NCBI RefSeq assembly: GCF_009659625.1
Contig: NZ_VOIW01000005.1
Span: forward strand, 62,001 to 126,000
Length of the DNA: 64,000 nt
DNA from: Pseudomonas haemolytica
GTDB lineage: Bacteria > Pseudomonadota > Gammaproteobacteria > Pseudomonadales > Pseudomonadaceae
Direction of reading: 5' to 3'
Shown: positions 53,105 through 61,784 of the stretch, piece after piece
How the letters are laid out: every line of letters starts with the position of its first letter
How positions within the stretch are numbered: position 1 is the stretch's first letter
Position numbers and translations under genes: made by a program
Notes under the pieces: model-generated
What the model saw: the letters and a program-made list of their open reading frames with translations, nothing else
Told to the model about the DNA's origin: nothing
The model's database searches: none

Positions 53105-53132
53105 CAACGGCCCACCAAAGGGTGGGCCGTTG
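53105..53132. terminator. Strong hairpin between the parvulin and yejA genes
   Basis: CAACGGCCCACC and GGTGGGCCGTTG are perfect 12-base inverted copies around AAAG. On the plus strand it is followed by a short T-rich run (TTTATA). On the minus strand, which carries both flanking genes, it follows the parvulin stop by 24 bases. It probably ends parvulin transcription and insulates yejA. Confidence 0.7.
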
Positions 53133-53156
53133 TTTATAGCATCAGCGCAGATTGAA

Positions 53157-53438
53157 TCAATCCTGGCGGCTGGTGACTTCCAGCAGGTGATAACCGAACT
53201 GGGTTTTCACCGGGCCTTGCACGGTGTTGACCGGTGCGCTGAATACCACGGTGTCGAATTCCTTGACCATCTGGCCCGGACCGAACGAACCCAGGTTGCC
53301 GCCGTCGCGGCTGGATGGGCAGGAGGAGTTGGCTTTGGCGACTTCTGCGAAATCAGCGCCGCCTTCAATTTGGGCCTTGAGTTCGTTGCACTTGTCTTCA
53401 GTGGAAACGAGGATGTGACGGGCGGTGGCTTTGGCCAT
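53157..53438 (-). CDS. Parvulin-type peptidyl-prolyl isomerase
   Basis: A 93-residue single-domain parvulin: ARHILVSTEDKCNELKAQIEGGADFAEVAKANSSCPSSRDGGNLGSFGPGQMV...TQFGYHLLEVTSRQD. It has no signal peptide and is cytoplasmic. It is similar to the parvulin at 38500-38775 but is closer to the E. coli PpiC pattern. AGGAG precedes the ATG. A strong hairpin follows the stop. Monocistronic. Confidence 0.93.
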   Translation of the reverse strand: MAKATARHILVSTEDKCNELKAQIEGGADFAEVAKANSSCPSSRDGGNLGSFGPGQMVKEFDTVVFSAPVNTVQGPVKTQFGYHLLEVTSRQD

Positions 53439-53546
53439 GGGAACAATCTCCTAGAGTAAAAAACGGTGAGCGTACCGGATTCAGGCGGTTATTTCTCGGC
53501 AAAGTTCCACCGGTTTTCCAGCCCTCACATTTTTCAGCGTGCCGGT

Positions 53547-54041
53547 TCAAGGCAGCATGAGATAGTCGTTGCGCTGCATTATCGGTCGGTGCGGCCCTTG
53601 CACCAGATGGATATAGCGCCCGTCCACCAGATCGATGGGCAGGCAGTCGTCGATATCCAGCACGCCGTCGGTGTGCGCCTGGGACCAATGGCCCAGCATC
53701 TGCTGCTTGCCCTTGCTCATGGCGTCCTGCTTGTTGCGGGCGACCACCAGCAGGTAGTGATGGGCCTCGCCAAAGCTATTGGCCTCATAGCCGCCCAAGT
53801 TGATGAAGTACAGGCGGGGCGTTTCGGCGGCGGGCGCCAGGTGGCTGAGTTCGACTTTCCAGCCGTCGACGCCATCCACGGCCATCCACGAATCGATATG
53901 CACGCCCTTGGGGCTGCCAAACCACGCGTCGCGCAGTTGCGGGTAGCTGGCCTCCAACGTGTCCGCCACCGCGAACGCCACATCGTGTACTTCAATTTTC
54001 GCCCGTGGGTGCTTGCCCCCGAGCATGACGACAAACAGCAT
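53547..54041 (-). CDS. DUF1543 domain protein
   Basis: A 164-residue protein of the DUF1543 family (MLFVVMLGGKHPRAKIEVHDVAFAV; then PKGVHIDSWMAVDGVDGW; LYFINLGGYEANSFGEAHHYLLVVA). The pattern looks like two copies of a small alpha/beta unit, the second starting near residue 85. No catalytic motif is recognised, and no signal peptide or membrane helix is seen. It is divergent from the aldo-keto reductase gene. Function unknown. Confidence 0.8.
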   Translation of the reverse strand: MLFVVMLGGKHPRAKIEVHDVAFAVADTLEASYPQLRDAWFGSPKGVHIDSWMAVDGVDGWKVELSHLAPAAETPRLYFINLGGYEANSFGEAHHYLLVVARNKQDAMSKGKQQMLGHWSQAHTDGVLDIDDCLPIDLVDGRYIHLVQGPHRPIMQRNDYLMLP

Positions 54042-54147
54042 TACCGGTGATTCCTGGCGACTGGCGAAAGGGCAACCATACTGCGATTGAACCCTTTTGT
54101 CCGCTCAATGCCACACTGTTAACCCGCACATTCACCAGGAGGTTGTC

Positions 54148-54969
54148 ATGCGTACCATTGATCTGGCCGGCGTTCCCGTTCCTGTCATCGGCCAGGGGAC
54201 CTGGCGCATGGGCGAAGACCCGAGCCGGCGGCGCGCCGAAGTCGCTGCGCTGCAACTGGGTATCGACGAGGGCCTGACCCTCATCGATACCGCCGAGATG
54301 TACGGCGAAGGCGGTGCCGAAGAGGTGGTCGGCGAGGCCATTCGAGGCAAGCGCGACCAGGTCTTTCTGGTCAGCAAGGTCTACCCCCATAACGCCAGCC
54401 ACAAGGGCGTGCCCCGCGCCTGCGACGCCAGCCTTCAGCGCCTGGGCACCGATTACATTGATTTGTATCTGTTGCACTGGCGCGGCCAGTACCCACTTGA
54501 AGAAACCGTTGAAGCCTTCGAGCGTTTGCGCGAGGCGGGCAAGATTGGCCGCTGGGGTGTTTCAAACTTCGATGTGGCAGACCTGCAGGAACTCGCATCC
54601 CCGGCGTGCGCGACCAACCAGGTGCTCTATAACATCGAAGAACGCGGAATTGAATTCGACCTGCTGCCATGGTGGCAACAGCACCATTTGCCACTGATGG
54701 CCTATTGTCCTATCGCCCAGGGTGGTGAGCTGCTGTCGAGCCCGACCCTCAAGCAGATTGCCCATCGCCATGACGTGACAACCGCCCAGGTGTCTCTCGC
54801 CTGGGTCCTGCGCCAGGAGGGTGTTATCGCTATCCCCAAGGCGGTCACCCCCGAACACATCCGGCTCAATGCCAGGGCCGCAACCCTAATATTGGATGAG
54901 CATGACCTGGACGCGATTGATCGCGTGTTTGGCGCGCCCAAGCGTAAGCATCCGCTGGCGATGGTGTAG
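54148..54969 (+). CDS. Aldo-keto reductase
   Basis: A 273-residue (alpha/beta)8 NADPH-dependent oxidoreductase. The catalytic tetrad is visible: Asp and Tyr in LIDTAEMYGEGGAEE, Lys in FLVSKVYP and His in YLLHWRGQYP. The C-terminal cofactor region reads VIAIPKAVTPEHIRLNA. AGGAGG immediately before the ATG at 54148 fixes the start; the frame 5' to 54097 is rejected. It reduces aldehydes or ketones in the cytoplasm; the substrate is unknown. It is monocistronic, convergent with hcp. Confidence 0.92.
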   Translation: MRTIDLAGVPVPVIGQGTWRMGEDPSRRRAEVAALQLGIDEGLTLIDTAEMYGEGGAEEVVGEAIRGKRDQVFLVSKVYPHNASHKGVPRACDASLQRLGTDYIDLYLLHWRGQYPLEETVEAFERLREAGKIGRWGVSNFDVADLQELASPACATNQVLYNIEERGIEFDLLPWWQQHHLPLMAYCPIAQGGELLSSPTLKQIAHRHDVTTAQVSLAWVLRQEGVIAIPKAVTPEHIRLNARAATLILDEHDLDAIDRVFGAPKRKHPLAMV

Positions 54970-55015
54970 CCGGCCAGCAGGAACGGCGCCTTCCGTGGCA
55001 GCCGTTCCTGCGAGG

Positions 55016-55531
55016 TTAGCCGGCTACCGGGCTGCGCCAGTCGTCTGAGCCGGAAGTGCCGGCGACTTCGTGAGTCCAGATGATCTTGCGATAGGTGAAG
55101 TGCACATCCTCCAAATGCGTGAAGTGGGCGTTGTCAGGGTCCTGGCAGTTGGGCATGCGTGACTGGATGTCCACGATGGTTGCGCCTTCCAGTTCAATGG
55201 TGAAGTAGTGCTCCTGTGTCCCGGCGGAGGAGGTGCGCAGCCACTCCAGGCGGCAGGACACTTCTTCACCTGTGGTCAGGGCGCTGAAGAGCAAGGGTGA
55301 GGATTTATCGAAGACCTTGCTGATCATCAGCGGCTTGTGCACGCGCTGACCGGTCGGCTGGCCCGATTGCGGGTCACGGGGAATGATGACCTGATGGGCA
55401 AAGGCCTGCACCAATATCTGGTCCTCATGACCTTCCTGATAAATGTTGCCTACCGAGTCCTGGGTGAATGTACCTGCGGTGATCAAACCTTGTTTTACAC
55501 CGGTGACGGAGAGGTACGCGGGTGTGGGCAT
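55016..55531 (-). CDS. hcp: Type VI secretion tube protein Hcp (TssD)
   Basis: A 171-residue Hcp-fold protein: TPAYLSVTGVKQGLITAGTFT at the N-terminus, HQVIIPRDPQSGQPTGQRVHKPLMISKVFDKSSPLL in the middle, and HLEDVHFTYRKIIWTHEVAGTSGSDDWRS at the C-terminus. It builds the hexameric tube that the TssBC sheath propels. It is divergent from tssA across 476 bases with sigma-54-type promoters facing each way. AAGGAA precedes the ATG. No effector domain extension is seen. Confidence 0.94.
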   Translation of the reverse strand: MPTPAYLSVTGVKQGLITAGTFTQDSVGNIYQEGHEDQILVQAFAHQVIIPRDPQSGQPTGQRVHKPLMISKVFDKSSPLLFSALTTGEEVSCRLEWLRTSSAGTQEHYFTIELEGATIVDIQSRMPNCQDPDNAHFTHLEDVHFTYRKIIWTHEVAGTSGSDDWRSPVAG

Positions 55532-55599
55532 GTTTCTGGTTTCCTTGCCTGATTGAGTAGGGGGTGCCGAGCGGCGAGATAGCCGGGCGAATAGGAATT

Positions 55600-55615
55600 A
55601 ACAAGAAGCGTGCCT
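55600..55615 (-). promoter_or_regulatory. Sigma-54-like promoter for hcp
   Basis: The minus strand reads AGGCACGCTTCTTGTT. The -24 half (GGCACG) is excellent; the -12 half has TTGT instead of TTGC. The start would be near 55590, about 60 bases before the hcp ATG. Confidence 0.45.
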
Positions 55616-55800
55616 GAAAGTGTGAGGAGCAATGAAGTTAAGGTGATAACGGTTTAATGCCCGGTTTTTTGGAAGTTGTTGTCGGGCTGCGGCTGTTTTT
55701 ACGCCTGTAAGTTGCACATGTATGCGCATTTAGTTGCTCATGCCATTTGTTCTGGAAATACGCGGTCGTGCGAGGCAGACGGCTATTTTTGTGTGATATC

Positions 55801-55822
55801 CCTGCGCAAATAACTGCGCAGG
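55801..55822. promoter_or_regulatory. Palindrome, candidate enhancer for the type VI activator
   Basis: CCTGCGCA-AATAAC-TGCGCAGG is a perfect 8-base inverted repeat about 150 bases upstream of the -24 element for tssA and about 210 from the hcp start point. A further TGCGCA is at 55723-55728. The position suits binding of the sigma-54 activator encoded at the end of the cluster. Confidence 0.5.
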
Positions 55823-55959
55823 CGCCTATTTGCCGTTGCGTGTAGGAGGTTTCTTAAGTTCCGTTCCGTTACTTGCTGATTGCTTTTTCCATGGCTAAGG
55901 TTCGCACACTTCGATGTGTTTTGAACGGAAGTTAAAGGGCAATCTGATGCGTACTTCAA

Positions 55960-55975
55960 TGGCGCTAAGTTTGCC
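55960..55975 (+). promoter_or_regulatory. Sigma-54 (-24/-12) promoter for tssA-G
   Basis: TGGCGCTAAGTTTGCC has GG and GC at the correct spacing and a TTTGC -12 half. Transcription would start near 55986, only ~22 bases before the tssA ATG. Sigma-54 control is known for type VI clusters with VasH/Sfa activators. Confidence 0.6.
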
Positions 55976-56007
55976 TATTTTGCCCTGGACGGTTTGTGTG
56001 GCCCAAA

Positions 56008-57561
56008 ATGGATTATTCAGAAAAGCTTAGTGCTTATTACCGGGAACTTGCACGAACAGCCTGCTCTTCAGGCAGTTTTGTTGGCAGTGACATGCGTTTC
56101 TCCGGCGAGTTTGAAACGCTGGAAGCCGAGCTTGGCAAGGCACAATCGATTCATGATACGGGGCTGCCGGATTGGCAGAAGGTCAGCGAAATCAGCGAGT
56201 GCCTGCTGCGTGAGCATTCCAAGGATCTGCGCGTCGCGGCCTGGTTGACCTGGGCGCTGTATCAGCGTGATTCCTTTACTGGGCTGCTGGCCGGTCTCGG
56301 GTTGCTGCTTGAGCTCTGCGAACACCATTGGGCGGATGTCTACCCTGCCAAGCTGCGTACACGGGTAGCGGCATTTGGCTGGTTGGTATCGCGCCTCGAG
56401 CACGCATTTGCACAACACCTGTCGCTCAGCGATCAACGGCCATTATTCCAGGTGCTGTTGGAGCACCTCGAACGTCTGGATCAGTTATGGGCCCACCATC
56501 TTGGCGGCGATGCTCCCTTGCTGCTGCCGATTCGCCGACAGCTCTCGGAGCGCCTGGCCCATGCCGCGCAAGGTGCAGCGCAACCTGGCGGCGTCGCGGG
56601 CGCCATTGCCCACGTCACGCAAGCGACAACCCCGTTGTTCAAGCCCGAGCATTCGGTCAACAACGAGAAAGACGCGCACAAACTGCTACGGGCATTACAG
56701 GAACAGGCCCGCCCTTTATGTGCCTGGTGGTTGCGTCAGAACGCCGCCGACCTGCGTGCCCTGCGCCTGGGGCGAACCTTGGCATGGCTGATGCTCGTCA
56801 GCTATCCCGACGCCAACAGTGAACGGATAACGGCTCTGCGCCCGTTGGCCGCCGACAAGCTCAAGCGCTATCAGGACCGGTTCAGCCAAGGTCATTACGC
56901 CGATGTGCTACTCGAGCTCGAGGTCAGCCTGGCCGGTGCATTGTTCTGGTTCGATGGCTTGCGCATGGCGTGGGAGTGCCTGGAGGCCTTGCGCGCAGAC
57001 CTGGCCATGACCGAGCTGGAAATGCATTTCGCGCTGCTGCTACAGCGTCTGCCGAGCCTGCCTGAGTACAGGTTCGACGACGGCACTCCCTTTGCCAACC
57101 CCGCGACAGGCGAGTGGATCGCGCTCCACGTTATGCGCCATGTGCGTAAACCCGAGCCGTCCAACGTGGTAGCCGAGGTGACCAGCGAGCCCTGGGAAAT
57201 CGCGTTGCAGGCGGTGATGCCCTGTTTGCGCAAGGACGGACTCAAGGCTGCGGTCGGCGTGCTCAAGCAAGGCTTGCAAGGCGCGTGCAACGATCGCACC
57301 CGCTTTCATTGGCGCCTGGCACTGGCCAGGTTGTGTGTGGCGGCCGGCAAGCACGACCTGGCCAGGATCCAACTGGAATACCTCGACCTTCAATTGCAGC
57401 GCACGGGCCTGGAGAGCTGGGAGCCGACATTGGCCGTACAAGTCTGTCAGCTCCTGTGCCGCTGTTATGACCTGTTGCCACAAAACCAGGCCTTACGCGA
57501 CTGCAAGGACGCCCTGCATCGCCGGTTGTGCCATTTCGACCTAGAAGCAGTACTCGAATAA
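56008..57561 (+). CDS. tssA: Type VI secretion protein TssA
   Basis: A 517-residue protein with the ImpA N-terminal domain (MDYSEKLSAYYRELAR, DWQKVSEISECLLREHSKDLRVAAWLTWALYQRDSFTGLLAGLGLLLEL, WADVYPAKLRTR), the mark of TssA. A helical middle region and a C-terminal region with a TPR-like pattern follow (LKQGLQGACNDRTRFHWRLALARLCVAAGKHDLARIQLEYLDLQLQ). TssA primes tail assembly at the baseplate. The ATG at 56008 is preferred over the GTG at 55996, although no good Shine-Dalgarno site is present so close to the predicted transcript start. Confidence 0.9.
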   Translation: MDYSEKLSAYYRELARTACSSGSFVGSDMRFSGEFETLEAELGKAQSIHDTGLPDWQKVSEISECLLREHSKDLRVAAWLTWALYQRDSFTGLLAGLGLLLELCEHHWADVYPAKLRTRVAAFGWLVSRLEHAFAQHLSLSDQRPLFQVLLEHLERLDQLWAHHLGGDAPLLLPIRRQLSERLAHAAQGAAQPGGVAGAIAHVTQATTPLFKPEHSVNNEKDAHKLLRALQEQARPLCAWWLRQNAADLRALRLGRTLAWLMLVSYPDANSERITALRPLAADKLKRYQDRFSQGHYADVLLELEVSLAGALFWFDGLRMAWECLEALRADLAMTELEMHFALLLQRLPSLPEYRFDDGTPFANPATGEWIALHVMRHVRKPEPSNVVAEVTSEPWEIALQAVMPCLRKDGLKAAVGVLKQGLQGACNDRTRFHWRLALARLCVAAGKHDLARIQLEYLDLQLQRTGLESWEPTLAVQVCQLLCRCYDLLPQNQALRDCKDALHRRLCHFDLEAVLE

Positions 57562-57587
57562 AGCCTCATCAAAAAAGGAAAAGCTCC

Positions 57588-58085
57588 ATGGCCAAAGATG
57601 GTTCGGTAGCCCCCAAGGAACGTATCAATATCACCTTCAAACCCGCCGTCGGTGGAGCCCAGGAAGAAGTCGAGCTGCCGCTGAAGCTGATGGTGCTGGG
57701 GGACTTTTCCCTGCGTGCGGACCCACGCAAGCTGGAAGATCGCAAACCTATCGGCATCGACAAGCACACCTTTGACGAAGTGTTGGCCAAGCAAGCGTTG
57801 AGCCTGACGCTCAGCGTTCCCGACCGCCTCCAGGATCAAGCCGATGGGGATGAGCTGGCGATCCAGGTCCGGATCAACGCGATGAAGGACTTCAACCCCG
57901 CGAACCTGGTCGAGCAGATCCCGGAGTTACAGAAGCTGATGGCATTGCGTGAAGCATTAGTGGCGCTCAAGGGCCCACTGGGGAACACGCCGAGCTTTCG
58001 CAAGGCTATTGAGCAGGTATTGGCCAATGGCGATTCCCGCTCTCGGGTCCTGGCCGAATTGGGGCTGGACGGCCCTGAAGCCTGA
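57588..58085 (+). CDS. tssB: Type VI secretion sheath small subunit TssB (VipA)
   Basis: A 165-residue TssB protein: SVAPKERINITFKPAVGGAQEEVELPLKLMVLGDFSLR, then the Arg/Lys-rich ADPRKLEDRKPIGIDKHTFDEVL and LRFNEI-equivalent region ELAIQVRINAMKDFNPANLVEQIPEL. It forms the contractile sheath with TssC. The ATG at 57588 has AAAGGAA upstream; the frame upstream is the end of tssA in another frame. The gap to tssA is 26 bases. Confidence 0.95.
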   Translation: MAKDGSVAPKERINITFKPAVGGAQEEVELPLKLMVLGDFSLRADPRKLEDRKPIGIDKHTFDEVLAKQALSLTLSVPDRLQDQADGDELAIQVRINAMKDFNPANLVEQIPELQKLMALREALVALKGPLGNTPSFRKAIEQVLANGDSRSRVLAELGLDGPEA

Positions 58086-58112
58086 CATTTTCAGTAAAAG
58101 GACACTGACACC

Positions 58113-59591
58113 ATGACGACGATTCAGCACGACCTGCAACCCGTACACGTCACCCAAGCCAGCAGCATCCTCGATAACATCGTTGCCCAGACATTGCTGA
58201 GCGCCGACGACGAGGCTTACGACATCGCCAAGCGCGGCGTGTCGGCGTTTATTGCAGAGCTGGTCAGGCCACACAACCGCGGCGAACCGGTAAAGAAACG
58301 TCTGGTCGACCGGATGATCGCCGAGATCGATACCAAGCTCAGCCAACAAATGGATGAGATTCTGCACCACCCGGATTTTCAAGCGTTGGAGGCTTCCTGG
58401 CGAGGGCTTCAGTTGCTGGTCGAGCGCACCAATTTTCGCGAGAACATCAAGATCGAGCTGTTGAATGTCTCGCGCCAGGACCTGTTGGAGGATTTCGAGG
58501 ACTCATCGGAAATTACCCAATCCGGGCTTTACAAGCATGTGTACAGCGCTGAATACGGTCAGTTCGGCGGGCAGCCGGTGGGCGCGATCATTGCCAACTA
58601 CTTTCTCTCGCCCAGTGCTCCCGATGTGAAGCTGATGCATTACGCTTCCAGCGTCGCCAGCATGGCCCATGCACCCTTCATTGCCGCTGCAGGGCCGAGT
58701 TTCTTTGGCTTGGAAAGCTTTACCGGGCTGCCCGACCTGAAGGACCTGCGGGACCATTTCGAAGGCCCGCAGTTTGCCAAGTGGCAAAGTTTTCGCCAGA
58801 GCGAAGACGCCCGATATATTGGCCTTACCGTTCCGCGCTTTCTATTACGCACCCCGTACGACCCCCTTGATTGTCCAGTCAAGACCTTCGCCTATCAGGA
58901 AAACGTGGTTAACAGCCACGAGCACTATTTGTGGGGCAATACTGCCTATGCTTTTGCTACGCGCCTGACCGACAGCTTCGCGCGCTTTCGCTGGTGCCCG
59001 AACATTATCGGCCCCCAAAGCGGCGGGGCCGTCGAAGACCTTCCGCTGCATCACTTCCAGAGCATGGGCGAGATCGAAACCAAGATCCCTACCGAGGTGC
59101 TGGTATCGGACCGTCGCGAGTACGAGCTGGCGCAAGAGGGTTTCATCGCCTTGACCATGCGTAAGGGCAGCGATAACGCAGCGTTCTTTTCCGCCAGCTC
59201 TGTGCAGAAACCCAAATCCTTTGGCACCAGTGAAGAAGGCAGGGCGGCAGAGCTGAACTATCGGTTGGGCACCCAATTGCCCTACATGATGGTGGTCAAC
59301 CGTCTGACCCATTATCTCAAGGTGCTGCAACGCGAGCAGTTGGGCTCTTGGAAAGAGCGCACGGACCTGGAGTTGGAGCTCAACAAGTGGATTCGCCAAT
59401 ATGTGGCGGATCAGGAAAACCCCAGTGCTGAAGTACGTGGGCGGCGTCCGCTGCGTGCTGCACGTATCGTCGTCAGCGATGTCGAGGGCGAGCCTGGCTG
59501 GTACCGGGTCAGTGTGAGTGTGCGCCCGCATTTCAAGTACATGGGGGCAGACTTCACCTTGTCCCTGGTCGGTAAGCTCGATAAAGAATGA
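58113..59591 (+). CDS. tssC: Type VI secretion sheath large subunit TssC (VipB)
   Basis: A 492-residue TssC protein. Markers: MDEILHHPDFQALEASWRGLQLLV, the FDSS-like LLEDFEDSSEITQSGLYKHVY, EYGQFGGQPVGAIIANYFLS, RSEDARYIGLTVPRFLLRTPY and the C-terminal GWYRVSVSVRPHFKYMGADFTLSLVGKLDKE. With TssB it makes the sheath that contracts to fire the Hcp tube. AAAGGA precedes the ATG. Its stop overlaps the tssE start by four bases. Confidence 0.96.
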   Translation: MTTIQHDLQPVHVTQASSILDNIVAQTLLSADDEAYDIAKRGVSAFIAELVRPHNRGEPVKKRLVDRMIAEIDTKLSQQMDEILHHPDFQALEASWRGLQLLVERTNFRENIKIELLNVSRQDLLEDFEDSSEITQSGLYKHVYSAEYGQFGGQPVGAIIANYFLSPSAPDVKLMHYASSVASMAHAPFIAAAGPSFFGLESFTGLPDLKDLRDHFEGPQFAKWQSFRQSEDARYIGLTVPRFLLRTPYDPLDCPVKTFAYQENVVNSHEHYLWGNTAYAFATRLTDSFARFRWCPNIIGPQSGGAVEDLPLHHFQSMGEIETKIPTEVLVSDRREYELAQEGFIALTMRKGSDNAAFFSASSVQKPKSFGTSEEGRAAELNYRLGTQLPYMMVVNRLTHYLKVLQREQLGSWKERTDLELELNKWIRQYVADQENPSAEVRGRRPLRAARIVVSDVEGEPGWYRVSVSVRPHFKYMGADFTLSLVGKLDKE

Positions 59592-60007
59592 GCAGAGGCC
59601 AGGGCATGCTTGAGCACAACAGCCTTTTCGAACGCCTTGAGTACGGTGCGCAGGCCCGGGCGTGTCCGGTGGCTTCCGTCGCCGCACATCTGGGAAAAAT
59701 GCTCAGCACTCGCGAGGGCAGTGTCCAGGCACTGCCTGACTATGGCTTGCCTGACCTCAATGATATGCGGCTCAGCCTGCATGAATCCTTGACTCAGTCG
59801 CGGCTGCATATCGAGCGCGTCATCCAGGTCTATGAACCGCGGCTGGCGAGTGTGCGTGTCAGGCTGTTGCCTGGTGCTCGTGAGTCCTTGGCCCTGGCAT
59901 TTGCCATTGAGGCTGAGCTGGTGATCGACGGCGTTCTGCAACCTGTGGTGTTCCACGCACGCCTGGCTGATCCTGGGCGGGTTGAGGTCTGTGCCGATGG
60001 CTTTTAA
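59588..60007 (+). CDS. tssE: Type VI secretion baseplate protein TssE
   Basis: A 139-residue gp25-like protein: LFERLEYGAQAR at the start, VAAHLGKMLSTREGSVQALPDYGLPDLNDM with the conserved ML.TR.G....PDYGLPD core, and IERVIQVYEPRLASVRVRL. It is a baseplate wedge component. The ATG at 59588 overlaps the tssC stop (ATGA); an internal ATG at 59606 with GAGG upstream is an alternative start. The end overlaps tssF by 11 bases. Confidence 0.93.
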   Translation: MSRGQGMLEHNSLFERLEYGAQARACPVASVAAHLGKMLSTREGSVQALPDYGLPDLNDMRLSLHESLTQSRLHIERVIQVYEPRLASVRVRLLPGARESLALAFAIEAELVIDGVLQPVVFHARLADPGRVEVCADGF

Positions 60008-61784
60008 CCGCTATTTTAAAAGCGAACTCAGTGCCTTGCGCCAACTAGGGCGGCGTTTTGCCGAGCGCAATCCCGCCCTTGCGCCGTTTCTCGCGGAGGC
60101 TGGCCAGGACCCGGATGTCGAACGCTTGCTGGAGGGCTTTGCATTTCTGACCGCGCGCCTGCACCAGAAGCTGGATGACGAACTGCCAGAGTTGACGCAT
60201 TCGCTGATGCACTTGCTATGGCCACATTACATGCGGCCAATACCGGCCTTCAGCATCCTGCAATTTGACCCCTTGAAACGTGCTGGCCCCAGCGTTCGAG
60301 TGGCTCGGGACACCGCCGTGGAAAGCGCCCCGATCCACGGCGAGCGTTGCCGGTTCCGTACATGCTATGCCACCGACATCATGCCTTTGCAACTCAGTGC
60401 TCTGGATTACACATGCAAAGGCGAAGGTGCCTGGCTGGACTTGCGTCTGACCATGAGTGCCGAAGGTAACTTCAGTGAGCTGGCATTTGATTCGCTGCGA
60501 CTGCACCTGGCCGGAGACCACTACCTCAGCCAGGGCCTGTACCTCAGCCTGTTGCGCCATCTCGATGGCATTTGCTTGCAACTCCTGGATCACGACGGTC
60601 TGCCCGTCAGCACCAACGATGGCCAACCTGTGGCGCTGCGGCTCAGTGCCGGCCAGGTCCGGCCGGTGGGGTTTTCCCCGGAGCATGCGCTGATTCCTTA
60701 TCCGCAGAACACCTTCGGTGGTTACCGGCACCTGCAGGAGTACTTCGCCTTTCCCGAGAAGTACCTGTTTATCGATGTCGAAGGGCTGGATGTAGTGCAC
60801 TCACTGTCCCATGAGTTGCTTCGGCAGGTGCATGGCATGGTGATGCGCTTCGAACTTCGTACCCAGGGCCGTGAGCCTCAGCGACCTACCCTGGACAATG
60901 TGAAGCTGTACTGCACGCCCATCGTCAACCTGTTCAAACAGGATGCGATCCCCATTCGCCTGGATGGTAAACAGGATGAGTATCTCCTGGTGCCTGGGGA
61001 ATATACGCCGGGCAATGCCGGTGTGTTTTCCGTGGACCTGGTCACCGGGTGGCGCCCTGGCGGGCTGGGCTACCAAACCTATGTGCCGTTCGAGTCGTTT
61101 GAACATGACAGCGCCAGTGAGCCTATGGCGGCACCGCCCAGTTACAGCATTCGCCAACGCTCTTCGGTGCAGCATGCCGGCCTGGACACCTGGATGGGAT
61201 TCGGTAACCGGCGCGAACAGGGCCAGGAAACCCTGTCAATCGAACTGACCTGTACCAACGGCAACCTGCCGCAGCGGCTACGCGCAGGCGAGATCAACCA
61301 GCCCGGCGAGCAGACCCCGGAGTCGTTGACGTTTCGCAACATCAGCACGCCAACTGCTAGCTTCGCGCCGCCACTGGACCAGGATTTCCTGTGGAAACTC
61401 ATCAGTAACATGTCACTCAACTATTTATCGTTGACCGATATCAATGCCTTGAAAGTGATTCTCGAAACCTATGATCTGCCGCGTTATCACGATCGACAGG
61501 CGCTGAAGGTCAGCCAGAAAAGATTGGGTGCCTTGCGTTCAATCCGCCATGAGGCCGTGGATCGACTGCACCGTGGTCTGCCTGTCCGTGGCTTGCGGGT
61601 CGACCTGACGCTCGATGCCCAGGGCTTTGTCGGCCAGGGCGACCTGTTCGTATTCGCTTCTGTCCTCAATCAGTTTTTTGCCCTCTATGCCAGCCTCAAT
61701 TCATATCACGAGTTGCGAGTCATCAGCACACAAGGAGACGTGTATCAATGGCCATCGCGGATGGGACAGCAACCCCTGCTCTGA
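59997..61784 (+). CDS. tssF: Type VI secretion baseplate protein TssF
   Basis: A 595-residue TssF protein. Family pattern: FNRYFKSELSALRQLGRRFAERNPALAPFLAEAGQDPDVERLLEGFAFLTARLHQKLDDELPELTHSLMHLLWPHYMRPIPAFSILQF at the N-terminus and NYLSLTDINALKVILETYD near residue 480. It forms the baseplate wedge with TssE, TssG and TssK. The start at 59997 overlaps the tssE end by 11 bases, and its end overlaps tssG by 37 bases, so the chain is tightly coupled. Confidence 0.95.
   Translation: MAFNRYFKSELSALRQLGRRFAERNPALAPFLAEAGQDPDVERLLEGFAFLTARLHQKLDDELPELTHSLMHLLWPHYMRPIPAFSILQFDPLKRAGPSVRVARDTAVESAPIHGERCRFRTCYATDIMPLQLSALDYTCKGEGAWLDLRLTMSAEGNFSELAFDSLRLHLAGDHYLSQGLYLSLLRHLDGICLQLLDHDGLPVSTNDGQPVALRLSAGQVRPVGFSPEHALIPYPQNTFGGYRHLQEYFAFPEKYLFIDVEGLDVVHSLSHELLRQVHGMVMRFELRTQGREPQRPTLDNVKLYCTPIVNLFKQDAIPIRLDGKQDEYLLVPGEYTPGNAGVFSVDLVTGWRPGGLGYQTYVPFESFEHDSASEPMAAPPSYSIRQRSSVQHAGLDTWMGFGNRREQGQETLSIELTCTNGNLPQRLRAGEINQPGEQTPESLTFRNISTPTASFAPPLDQDFLWKLISNMSLNYLSLTDINALKVILETYDLPRYHDRQALKVSQKRLGALRSIRHEAVDRLHRGLPVRGLRVDLTLDAQGFVGQGDLFVFASVLNQFFALYASLNSYHELRVISTQGDVYQWPSRMGQQPLL

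Larger units (their letters stand above)
55532..56007. other. 476-base AT-rich divergent control region of the type VI genes
   Basis: No convincing ORF is seen. The region is visibly more AT-rich than its surroundings and holds two -24/-12 elements (55600-55615 towards hcp, 55960-55975 towards tssA) and a CCTGCGCA palindrome (55801-55822), with an extra TGCGCA at 55723-55728. Confidence 0.7.
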
